NCBI GenBank assembly: GCA_015661965.1
Contig: DQVA01000106.1
Span: forward strand, 1-6,880
Direction: 5' to 3'
Length of the DNA: 6,880 nt
Origin: Candidatus Bipolaricaulota bacterium
Lineage (GTDB): Bacteria > Bipolaricaulota > Bipolaricaulia > Bipolaricaulales > Bipolaricaulaceae
Below the pieces are notes generated by a model. That model saw only the letters and a program-made list of their open reading frames with translations, ran no database searches and had not been told where the DNA came from. The first letter of the stretch is position 1, and the number at the start of each line of letters is the position of its first letter. Both the position numbers and the translations under genes were made by a program. This document shows, piece after piece, positions 1 to 6,323 of the stretch.

Positions 1-1826
1 AAGCCCTGAACGTGGCCCTGTCCGGAGGGTCGGTGATGGGGATGGCGGTGGCCGGCCTGGCATTGGGGGGCCTTGCACTGGTGATCTGGCTGTTCCGAAA
101 AGATTTCGATCCCGCCACCCTGGGCATCCACACCAAGAACATCTGGGGCATCCCTGGTGCCGACATCAACTTCATCAAGGCGGCCCTGATCGTGTCCGCC
201 TACTCCATGGGGGCATCGCTGGTGGCCCTGTTTGACCGGGTAGGTGGCGGCATCTACACCAAGGCGGCGGACATGGCGGCGGACATGGTGGGCAAGGTGG
301 AGGCCCACATCCCCGAGGACGATCCCCGCAATCCCGCCTCCATCGCCGACAACGTGGGGGACAACGTGGGCGACGTGGGGGGATTGGGGGCGGACCTGCT
401 GGAGTCGTTCATCGGGGCCACCATCTCGGTGGTGGTGATGGCCCTGTACATCTTCGTGGGCCGGGGCAACGCGGATATCCAGGGCCTGTTGGCCCAGTTC
501 GGCGGCAAGATCGGCCTAGAGGAGAACTACTGGTGGCTGGCGTTGCTACCCCTCCTTTACGTGGCCGGGGGGATCGTGGCCAGCCTCCTGGGGATCGTTT
601 ACATCCGGGCCTCCCGTCGGCAGGAGAACATGCAGGGCATCCTGATGAACGGAACCAGGATCGCCGCCGGGCTCACCGCCCTGTTCGCCATCGTCACCAC
701 CGCCCTGTCCCCGGCCAACTTCACGCCGTTTTGGTCCATGCTGTTGGGGATCGCCGCCGGGGTGGGGATCGGGTTCATCTCCGAGTACTACACCTCCTAT
801 CGCTACAAGCCCACCCGGGAGCTGGCCCAGGCCTATGCCTCCGGTCCCGCGGTGGGGGTGACCGAGGGGATGGCAGTGGGGATGCTGTCCACCCTGTGGC
901 CGGTGCTGATCATCGCCGGGGCCACCATCGGCGCCTACCAGCTGGGGGGCCTGTTGGGGGTGGCCTACGCCGCGTTGGGGATGCTGTCCTTCGTGGGGAT
1001 GACGGTATCGGTGGACTCCTATGGCCCGATAGCCGACAACGCCGGCGGCATCGCCACCATGGCCGAGCTCGATCCCTCGGTGCGGGAGCGGACCGATGCC
1101 CTGGACGCCATCGGCAACACCACCGCTGCCATCGGCAAGGGGTTCGCCATCGGCTCGGCGGCGTTCGCCGCCCTGGGCCTGATCGCGGCCTACATGTGGT
1201 CGGCGGCAAGCTCCGTAGCCGAGGTGCACATCCCCCAGATCGCCATGATCTCCCCGGCGGTGGAGATCGGGGCGTTCGTGCTGGCGGGCCTGATCGTGGG
1301 GGCCATGATCCCCTACGTGTTCTCGGCCCTGTTGATCCGGGCGGTGTCGCGCACGGCCAACGTGATGGTGCAGGAGGTGAGGCGGCAGTTCCGGGAGAAC
1401 CCCAAGATCCTCACCGGGGAGGAGCCGCCGGACTACAAGCGCTGTATCACCATCACCGCCCATGGGGGCGTGAAGAGGATGGTGATCCCGTCCCTGTTGG
1501 CTTTGGCCATGCCGCTGGTGGTGGGCCTCATCTTCGGCCGCTACACCCTGGCCGGCTTCCTGGTGGGGGCGCTTCTGTCGGCGATCCAGCTTGCCATCTA
1601 CTGTGCCAACGCCGGCGGCGCTTTGGACAACGCCAAGAAGTACGTGGAGGAGGGGCACTACGGCGGCAAGGGCTCCGAGGCCCACGCCGCCGGGGTGATC
1701 GGGGATACGGTGGGCGACCCGCTGAAGGATACGGTGGGACCGTCCCTGGACATCCTGATCAAGCTGATGAGCGTGATCGCGCTCCTGTTCGCATCGCTAT
1801 TCCCGGTGGCCCCCATCTTCATGTAG
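1..1826 (+). CDS. hppA: Membrane-bound ion-translocating pyrophosphatase, 5'-truncated by window edge
   Basis: Integral membrane enzyme that hydrolyses pyrophosphate and uses the energy to pump Na+ and/or H+ out of the cell. The reading frame is open from base 3, and the GTG at 12 is an internal codon. By comparison with the Thermotoga enzyme (726 aa), about 110 N-terminal residues are missing. Numbering from that GTG: KAADMAADMVGKVE (84-97) and EDDPRN (102-107) belong to the PPi/Mg site; D113, D117, D121 form the DNVGDNVGD metal site; GADLLES (126-132) is the ion gate; GDTVGDPLKD is the second acidic site near the C terminus. GNTTAAIGKG has Ala372 and Gly375 where K+-independent enzymes have Lys and Thr, which indicates a K+-dependent enzyme. 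The gate carries Glu131, and Asp580 and Lys584 lie in the last helix, as in Na+ pumps. Many hydrophobic helices are visible. The gene ends at TAG (1824-1826) just before a terminator. The family is certain; the pumped ion is inferred. Confidence 0.97.
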   Translation, partial: ALNVALSGGSVMGMAVAGLALGGLALVIWLFRKDFDPATLGIHTKNIWGIPGADINFIKAALIVSAYSMGASLVALFDRVGGGIYTKAADMAADMVGKVEAHIPEDDPRNPASIADNVGDNVGDVGGLGADLLESFIGATISVVVMALYIFVGRGNADIQGLLAQFGGKIGLEENYWWLALLPLLYVAGGIVASLLGIVYIRASRRQENMQGILMNGTRIAAGLTALFAIVTTALSPANFTPFWSMLLGIAAGVGIGFISEYYTSYRYKPTRELAQAYASGPAVGVTEGMAVGMLSTLWPVLIIAGATIGAYQLGGLLGVAYAALGMLSFVGMTVSVDSYGPIADNAGGIATMAELDPSVRERTDALDAIGNTTAAIGKGFAIGSAAFAALGLIAAYMWSAASSVAEVHIPQIAMISPAVEIGAFVLAGLIVGAMIPYVFSALLIRAVSRTANVMVQEVRRQFRENPKILTGEEPPDYKRCITITAHGGVKRMVIPSLLALAMPLVVGLIFGRYTLAGFLVGALLSAIQLAIYCANAGGALDNAKKYVEEGHYGGKGSEAHAAGVIGDTVGDPLKDTVGPSLDILIKLMSVIALLFASLFPVAPIFM

Positions 1827-1848
1827 GAAGCTGCCGACGATCCGGGGA

Positions 1849-1876
1849 GGGGGCGGCTCTCAGCCGCCCCCTTTTG
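1849..1876 (+). terminator. Intrinsic terminator of hppA
   Basis: A perfect 10-bp GC-rich stem (GGGGGCGGCT, 1849-1858, with AGCCGCCCCC, 1862-1871) closes on a 3-base loop and is followed directly by TTTT. It starts 22 bases after the hppA stop, so hppA transcription should end here and the next gene needs its own promoter. Confidence 0.92.
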
Positions 1877-1885
1877 TCCTCCTAG

Positions 1886-1914
1886 TTGACCACGACTTGT
1901 GAGATCCATAAAAT
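1886..1914 (+). promoter_or_regulatory. Sigma70-type promoter for the MopE-like gene
   Basis: TTGACC (1886-1891) and TAAAAT (1909-1914) each match the -35 and -10 consensus at five of six positions and are separated by exactly 17 bases. The site lies just after the hppA terminator, in a locally AT-richer gap. Transcription would start near 1921, giving a leader of about 95 bases before the ATG at 2017. Confidence 0.72.
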
Positions 1915-1930
1915 GATGTCGGGCTGCTAC

Positions 1931-1947
1931 AGACATAATTTGTGTCT
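1931..1947 (+). repeat. Small inverted repeat in the 5' leader
   Basis: AGACAT (1931-1936) and GTGTCT (1942-1947) pair over 6 bp (one G-T) around a 5-base AT loop. It lies about 10 bases past the predicted transcription start. It could be an operator half-site pair or a short leader hairpin. It is too short to rule out chance. Confidence 0.3.
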
Positions 1948-2016
1948 CCCGCTTACATTGCCTAACTTTGCCAAGAGGAACGAAGCCATTCGCCAGGGCA
2001 GTAAGGAGGGGGAGAG

Positions 2017-3783
2017 ATGGGGCAGCTGGCGAGAAAGTGTCTGGTGGCATTGGGCTTGACCTTATTGTCGACCGCGGCGGGCACTGTAACTGGAATCGGC
2101 TCCTCCCACCAAGCTGATCTTCGTCTTACCAAGTGGAACTTGACCGATCCTGCCGTTGTAGGAAAGCCTTTGGTCTACGGTCTCATGGTGGTTAACCTAG
2201 GGCCTGGCGAGGCCCAGGGAGTGACGGTAGCTGACCTCCTTCCGGAGGGCACCGACTACCTAGATAGCTTCGGTCCCGTACCCGCGAGTTACCAAGAAGG
2301 GGCGGTGGTTTGGCAGATAGGGAGCCTCCCTGTGGGGGGCAGCGCGCTTTTGGTGTTGCTGCTTCTTCCAACCGATGATGTCTCCGGTCCGATTACAAAC
2401 ATGGCCACGGTGAATTCCCTTACCTTCGACCCGGATCTTGGTAACAATCAGGTACTTGTCACCACCGAGCTCGTTCCCGCAACCACCCTGGAGCTTGCGG
2501 TCATATTCTATCCGCCGCAGGTAGCAACCCCTGGAACACAAGTTCGATGCTGGGTGTTGGTGTGGAATGAGGGACCGGCAGCGGCGCAAGATGTGCTGGT
2601 GAGCGATATATTACCCACCAACGCCGTTCTCATCGACGCTGAACCATCCCAAGGGTTGTACGATGCGGAAGCGGATACTTGGGAGGTGGGGGAACTCGCA
2701 ATCCACGAGCTTGCCATGTTCACCCTCACTTTGGAGACAGGCCCTGGATTCGTGGGACCACTGGAAAGCGAAGCTGTGATCAGTTCTTCCATTTATGAAG
2801 GGCCCGTTATCGAGCCCAGCCCCCCTGAGAGCGAGGTGCCTCCAGCGGAGTCCCAGCGGCCAGAGGAGGCACTGCCGGGTTGCCTCACTTATTTCCGGGA
2901 CGCCGATGCTGATGGCTATGGAGTAGACGAGGACAGCCAGTGCCTCCCGGCCCCGAGCGGCCGATATACTGCCACCCAGGGTGGGGACTGTGACGACTCC
3001 GATCCCCTGGTTCACCCAGGGGCGGTGGAGGTCTGTGATGGGATCGACAATGACTGCGACGGCCAAACCGACGAGAAGGGGGCTGAGGGGTGTGTGATCT
3101 ATTACCGAGATGCCGACGGCGATGGTTGGGGAACCCCTCTGAGCAGATGTCTGTGCGAACCCTCTGGAACCTACCGGGCGACCAGACGTGGAGACTGCGA
3201 CGATTGGGATCCAAACATCCATCCTGGGGCCACTGAAGTGTGTGACGGTGAGGACAACGACTGTGATGGAATGACGGATGAGGAGGGGGCGGCGGGCTGT
3301 GCCACCTACTACCGGGATACCGACGGCGATGGCTGGGGGGTAGCCGGGGATAGTGAGTGCCTATGCGGCCCCTCCGGGGCGTACTCTGCCAGTCACGCTG
3401 GAGACTGCGACGATGGGGATCCAACCGTTTATCCTCAAAGCTATGAACCTAACTGTACCGATGGAAAAGACAACGACTGCGATGGCTCTTTCGACTGTAA
3501 CGACGCCGACTGTGATTGCGACGATGGCAACATCTGTACCTATGATTGGTGCGACACCAGCACCGGTCAATGCCAGCACGAGCCGATAAACTGCGACGAT
3601 GGCAACTTCTGTACCCAAGACCATTGTGATCCCTCCCAAGGCTGCTACTACACCGAGAGCTGTTGTGACAACAACCTAGATGACGATGGGGATGGGTTGA
3701 TAGACGCAGAGGATCCGGACTGCCAAAGCGGGTGGGGTGGCTCTTGGTGGGCTTCGCGCCTGGCGGGCGTTTGGATGTTGTAA
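2017..3783 (+). CDS. Secreted multidomain protein: two DUF11-like domains, three MopE-type repeats, two CTDC-like Cys repeats
   Basis: Exported 588-aa protein, probably at the cell surface or released. The ATG follows AAGGAGG (2003-2009) at a 7-base spacing. Residues 1-28 form a signal peptide: RK near the start, then a hydrophobic core (LVALGLTLLSTAAG). Residues about 34-150 and 158-258 are two DUF11-like beta-sandwich domains, shown by the NLGPGEAQGVTVADLLPEGT and NEGPAAAQDVLVSDILPTNA patterns. Residues 262-288 are a Pro/Glu linker. Three MopE-like repeats start at Cys289, Cys359 and Cys428, each with a YxRDxDxDGxG segment, GDCDDxDP and DNDCDG. Two 25-residue CDDGNxCTxDxC units follow (501-550), then an Asp-rich loop (DDDGDGLIDAEDPDC) and a Trp-rich tail. 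Such Asp motifs usually bind Ca2+ and the many cysteines suggest disulfides; MopE of Methylococcus is known to bind copper. Binding here is inferred. Codons are less GC-biased at third positions than in hppA or cysS. Biological role unknown. Confidence 0.93.
   Translation: MGQLARKCLVALGLTLLSTAAGTVTGIGSSHQADLRLTKWNLTDPAVVGKPLVYGLMVVNLGPGEAQGVTVADLLPEGTDYLDSFGPVPASYQEGAVVWQIGSLPVGGSALLVLLLLPTDDVSGPITNMATVNSLTFDPDLGNNQVLVTTELVPATTLELAVIFYPPQVATPGTQVRCWVLVWNEGPAAAQDVLVSDILPTNAVLIDAEPSQGLYDAEADTWEVGELAIHELAMFTLTLETGPGFVGPLESEAVISSSIYEGPVIEPSPPESEVPPAESQRPEEALPGCLTYFRDADADGYGVDEDSQCLPAPSGRYTATQGGDCDDSDPLVHPGAVEVCDGIDNDCDGQTDEKGAEGCVIYYRDADGDGWGTPLSRCLCEPSGTYRATRRGDCDDWDPNIHPGATEVCDGEDNDCDGMTDEEGAAGCATYYRDTDGDGWGVAGDSECLCGPSGAYSASHAGDCDDGDPTVYPQSYEPNCTDGKDNDCDGSFDCNDADCDCDDGNICTYDWCDTSTGQCQHEPINCDDGNFCTQDHCDPSQGCYYTESCCDNNLDDDGDGLIDAEDPDCQSGWGGSWWASRLAGVWML
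2881..3516 (+). repeat. Three tandem MopE-type coding repeats (about 70 codons each)
   Basis: Units run 2881-3090 (70 codons), 3091-3297 (69) and 3298-3516 (73). Each begins with Cys and a YxRDxDxDGxG segment, passes GDCDDxDP in the middle and ends around DNDCDG. Units 1 and 2 share PGAxEVCDGxDNDCDG and end in DE(K/E)GAxG. Unit 3 departs after the mid motif (YPQSYEPNCTDGKDNDCDG) and leads into the next cysteine module. DNA identity is patchy: 3191-3214 and 3401-3424 differ at one base of 24, while flanks have diverged, so this looks like old duplication with motif conservation. Confidence 0.85.
3517..3666 (+). repeat. Two tandem 75-bp CTDC-like cysteine repeats
   Basis: Two adjacent units of exactly 25 codons (3517-3591 and 3592-3666) encode CDDGN(I/F)CTxDxCD followed by a Gly and Cys. 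The pattern resembles the Dicty_CTDC repeat (PF00526) known from Dictyostelium surface proteins and found in many bacterial secreted proteins. The first 24 bases of the two units differ at one position; the rest has diverged. The six-cysteine spacing suggests disulfides. The family name is from pattern memory only. Confidence 0.7.
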
Positions 3784-3797
3784 AGTTCGGTCCCTTA

Positions 3798-3860
3798 GGG
3801 CTCGCCGGCAACCGCGGATGGTAGCATAGGATGGAAATTGCCGGAGCTCGGCCCTTTATT
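3798..3860 (+). terminator. Possible intrinsic terminator after the MopE-like gene
   Basis: CCGGCAA (3805-3811) and TTGCCGG (3838-3844) pair perfectly, and GGGC (3798-3801) can pair outside them with GCCC (3851-3854). TTTATT follows at 3855-3860. The loop is long (26 bases) and the stem is interrupted, so it is weaker than the other two terminators here. Its position, 15 bases after the stop codon, fits. Confidence 0.4.
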
Positions 3861-4040
3861 GCCCAACCCCATAGCCTAGGAGGAGCGGGCGGGCCATACG
3901 CCCCGTTCTGATGCGGCCCAAACAAGCGATCCCTCTTGCAAAGCCAATAACCCAGGCCGAAGTGATGACCCCGGGCCTGGCCCATTCTTCCGCACGGTCC
4001 GGTTCTTGTAGGGGGGGCGGGGGGCACCTACACTTGGGGA

Positions 4041-4052
4041 AAAGGAGGTGGT
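4041..4052 (+). promoter_or_regulatory. Extended Shine-Dalgarno site that sets a TTG start for cysS
   Basis: AAAGGAGGTGGT matches the 16S rRNA 3' end over its first ten bases. The reading frame also offers GTG at 4048 and 4051, which overlap the site itself, and ATG at 4066, 17 bases past GGAGG. TTG at 4057 lies 8 bases past GGAGG, the normal distance, so it is the preferred start. Confidence 0.75.
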
Positions 4053-4056
4053 GGGG

Positions 4057-5448
4057 TTGCACCTGATGAGTACGCTATCGCGCCGAATGGAGGAGCTCAC
4101 CAGTGATACCGTGAGGATGTACGTGTGCGGCCCCACCGTGTACGACCTCATCCACATCGGCAATGCCCGCCCGTTCATCGTGTTCGACGCCCTGCGGCGC
4201 TACCTGGAATCCCAGGGAAGGGAGGTGATCTACGTCCAGAACATCACCGACATCGAGGACAAGATCATAGGCCGGGCCCGGGAGGAGGGTGTCCCGGCAA
4301 GCGAGATCGCCGCCCGCTACACCGACGAGTACTTCCAGGACCTGGAGCGGCTGGGGGTGAAGCGTCCCACCCACTCCCCCAAGGCCACCGAGTACGTGGG
4401 CAAGATGATCGAGCTGATCAAGGTGCTCATCGACAAGGGGCACGCCTATGTGGCCGCGGGGGACGTGTACTTCTCGGTGGCTAGCTTCCCCGGCTACGGG
4501 AAGCTTTCGGGAAAGGTGCTGGAGGAGCTGGAGGCAGGGGCCAGGATCGCGGTGGACGAGAAAAAGCGCGATCCGCTGGACTTCGCGCTCTGGAAGGCGG
4601 CCAAGCCCGGCGAGCCCAAGTGGCCTTCCCCCTGGGGCGAGGGACGCCCGGGCTGGCACACCGAGTGCGTGGTGATGTCCATGGACATCCTGGGGGTGCC
4701 CTTGGACATCCACGCCGGGGGCAATGACCTGATCTTCCCCCATCACGAAAACGAGATCGCTCAAGCCGAGGCGGCAACCGGCAAGACCTTCGCCAGAATC
4801 TGGCTCCACAACGGGATGCTCACCGTGCGGGGGGAAAAGATGGCGAAGTCGCTGGGCAACTTCGCCTATGCCCGGGACGTGGTGGCCGAGTACGGCACCG
4901 AGGCGGTGCGTTACTTCTACCTCACCCGCGCCTACAGAAAGCCCCTGGACTTCTCCGACGAGGCGCTGCGGGAGGCAAAGAAGGCGGTGGAGGGGGTGTA
5001 CGACTTTCTCTGGGCCGCCGAGGCCCTGCCGGAGGAGGGGGAGATCCCGGAGGGCTTCTCCGCCGAGCTCGCCGCACTGGAGGAGCGGTTCCACGTCCGG
5101 CTCTCTGAGGACTTCGACACCGCGGGGGCGATCGGGGTCCTGCAGGAGCTGGTGGGGGCGGCCCACCGGCTGCGACAGGGGGGTGGGGATCCCATCGGGG
5201 CACGGGCCGCGGCCGCCCTGGTGCGGCGGCTGGCCCAACCCCTGGGGCTGTTCCAGCGGGCCCGCCCCCGGGCCGAAGGACGCACCGAAGAGCTCATCGG
5301 GCTCCTCATCGAACTCAGGGCCGCACTCCGAAGCCAGAAGAACTTCGCCCTGGCGGACCGGATCCGGGACCGGCTTTCCCAGCTGGGGATTGAGCTCCGT
5401 GACACGCCTGACGGCACAACCTGGACCATACGAAAAGGGAGCGGCTAA
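4057..5448 (+). CDS. cysS: Cysteinyl-tRNA synthetase
   Basis: Class I aminoacyl-tRNA synthetase of the cytoplasm that charges tRNA-Cys with cysteine using ATP. With the TTG start it has 463 residues, close to the E. coli enzyme (461), and the N terminus (MSTLSRRMEE) aligns with the usual NTLTRQKEE. Visible signatures: MYVCGPTVYD (21-30) with zinc ligand Cys24; the HIGH-type motif HIGN (33-36) and NARP; GWHTEC with zinc ligand Cys204; FPHHENEIAQAE with ligands His229 and Glu233; and the KMSKS-type motif KMAKS (261-265), whose Ala is common in this family. The C-terminal helical tRNA-binding part ends in the typical ADRIRDRLSQLGIELRDTPDGTTW. All catalytic and zinc residues are present, so it should be active. 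It seems to be transcribed alone; its promoter is unclear. Codons are strongly GC-biased, as in hppA. Confidence 0.98.
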   Translation: MHLMSTLSRRMEELTSDTVRMYVCGPTVYDLIHIGNARPFIVFDALRRYLESQGREVIYVQNITDIEDKIIGRAREEGVPASEIAARYTDEYFQDLERLGVKRPTHSPKATEYVGKMIELIKVLIDKGHAYVAAGDVYFSVASFPGYGKLSGKVLEELEAGARIAVDEKKRDPLDFALWKAAKPGEPKWPSPWGEGRPGWHTECVVMSMDILGVPLDIHAGGNDLIFPHHENEIAQAEAATGKTFARIWLHNGMLTVRGEKMAKSLGNFAYARDVVAEYGTEAVRYFYLTRAYRKPLDFSDEALREAKKAVEGVYDFLWAAEALPEEGEIPEGFSAELAALEERFHVRLSEDFDTAGAIGVLQELVGAAHRLRQGGGDPIGARAAAALVRRLAQPLGLFQRARPRAEGRTEELIGLLIELRAALRSQKNFALADRIRDRLSQLGIELRDTPDGTTWTIRKGSG

Positions 5449-5471
5449 CGCCGCCCCCTTTCCCCACTTTT
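5434..5471. terminator. Bidirectional terminator between cysS and the minus-strand pair
   Basis: Bases 5434-5445 pair with 5450-5461 over 12 positions with one A-C mismatch (5440/5455), around the loop TAAC (5446-5449). On the plus strand it is followed by CCCCAC and a T run (5468-5472); on the minus strand the stem ends in TTTT (5436-5433). The convergent genes at 5448 and 5482 fit use from both sides. The cysS stop codon TAA is in the loop. Confidence 0.72.
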
Positions 5472-5481
5472 TGATATGTAA

Positions 5482-6309
5482 TTAGAAGTTCAACTCAACT
5501 GTAGCTGAGAATAGATACCTCTGAGGTTCCGTCCCGGCGGGCCCAAACAGGAGGATGTCCAAATGAAACTGGTACAGCCCACTGCGTAGCTCCTCTGGCA
5601 CCTGCCAGGTGGTTTGTCGGTACCTGACGTTGCCGGGGAGCATGATGATGTGATGTGCACAGAAGTCGAACTCTTCGACGAAATAACCGTCCTCGTCGGT
5701 GACGAACACCCGCCCTACTACCTTCTCGGAGTTAAAGTGCAGGTTGCCGATGTTTGTAATCTGGGCCTCAAGGATCACGGTCCGGGGCTGGGTAGGAGAC
5801 TGGTAAATTTTGAGATCTTCTAACTTCAACCGGGGAGCGGCCCCCCCGCCCGGGTTGATCAGAAACAGAGAGGCCACCCGAGCCGACACCACCACCTGGG
5901 CCTCGGCCTCCGCCTCCGGCTTTATCCAGAACACAGCGGCCACGTACCTTCCCCCGAAAGGGAACAGCTCCTCCGGCATCCTCAGCCGGTAGGTGAATGC
6001 GACGCTTTCCCCGGGCTGGAGGGGGAGCTCAGACGGCTCGATCGTCAGCAACTCCTTGCCGCTATAGGGGTAGGTGTCTTCAGCCGGGTCCAGGAACCTA
6101 GGTACGCCATCCTCCAGCACGTAGCCCAAGGCCTGGGCCTGGACCGTCACCGGCTCAACTCCGGTATTGGTGATGTAGATCACGTCCGAGTAAGTGGCAC
6201 CCGGTGGGAGCACGATTTCGGTGAGGAGGGGGGACAGGGAAATCCCAGCCGCGGCAATCGAGGTCCCCAGCAAAACAGAAAGGCTAAACGCTACCGTCAG
6301 CTTTTTCAT
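5482..6309 (-). CDS. Exported two-domain Ig-like protein, chaperone-like or WxL-interacting-protein-like
   Basis: A 275-aa exported protein, numbered from ATG at 6309; GTG at 6312 is the alternative start. GGAGG at 6323-6319 is 9 bases from ATG and 6 from GTG. Residues 1-21 are a clear signal peptide (MKKLTVAFSLSVLLG, cleavage after AAA). Residues about 23-130 form an Ig-like beta-sandwich: ISLSPLLTEIVLPPG, an ITNTG turn, IEPSELPLQPGESV and GGRYVAAVFWI. This recalls pilus chaperones (PapD N-domain) and the DUF916 domain. A short Glu/Ala linker (131-138) leads to a second beta domain (about 140-256) with ITNIGN, a MLPGN loop and a SGLYQFHLDI strand, like DUF3324. The DUF916-DUF3324 order is that of WxL-interacting proteins, but their C-terminal membrane helix is absent. 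One cysteine (Cys217). It follows the 6324-6833 gene closely, so the two are probably co-transcribed. Function is inferred from fold resemblance and context only. Confidence 0.85.
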   Translation of the reverse strand: MKKLTVAFSLSVLLGTSIAAAGISLSPLLTEIVLPPGATYSDVIYITNTGVEPVTVQAQALGYVLEDGVPRFLDPAEDTYPYSGKELLTIEPSELPLQPGESVAFTYRLRMPEELFPFGGRYVAAVFWIKPEAEAEAQVVVSARVASLFLINPGGGAAPRLKLEDLKIYQSPTQPRTVILEAQITNIGNLHFNSEKVVGRVFVTDEDGYFVEEFDFCAHHIIMLPGNVRYRQTTWQVPEELRSGLYQFHLDILLFGPAGTEPQRYLFSATVELNF

Positions 6310-6323
6310 CACAGTTCACCTCC

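Larger units (their letters stand above)
3784..4056. other. Intergenic region upstream of cysS
   Basis: These 273 bases hold no convincing gene. Besides the possible terminator at 3798-3860 there is a perfect 7-bp inverted repeat, CCAGGCC (3952-3958) and GGCCTGG (3974-3980), with a 15-base loop. The best promoter candidate for cysS is TTGTAG (4006-4011), 17 bases, TACACT (4029-4034). It is poor at -35 and would start the mRNA right at the ribosome binding site. A G-rich run (4011-4024) lies in its spacer. No T-box element (AGGGTGGnACCGCG) is present. Confidence 0.5.

Noticed and set aside
546..1685. Long minus-strand open frame (379 codons) across hppA, and a similar plus-strand frame at 533-1885
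   Set aside because: Both lie over the well-conserved hppA frame, have Gly/Arg/His/Pro-rich low-complexity products and arise from the strong G/C third-position bias.
3800..3830. ACCGCGG near 3811 as a T-box antiterminator core for cysS
   Set aside because: The required AGGGTGG before ACCGCG is absent and the site is about 240 bases upstream of the start, inside a likely terminator of the previous gene.
3911..4066. Small plus-strand frame of 51 codons upstream of cysS, a possible leader peptide
   Set aside because: The nearest Shine-Dalgarno-like AGGAGG is about 25 bases away, the product is unremarkable, and it runs through the cysS ribosome binding site. It has no Cys run that would suggest attenuation.
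4048..4068. GTG at 4048 or ATG at 4066 as the cysS start
   Set aside because: GTG 4048 overlaps the Shine-Dalgarno site, and ATG 4066 is too far from it. TTG 4057 is spaced correctly and gives the usual N-terminal length.
4075..5238. Long minus-strand open frame (387 codons) across cysS
   Set aside because: It is a by-product of cysS codon bias. The product has no recognisable motif and cysS is certain on the other strand.
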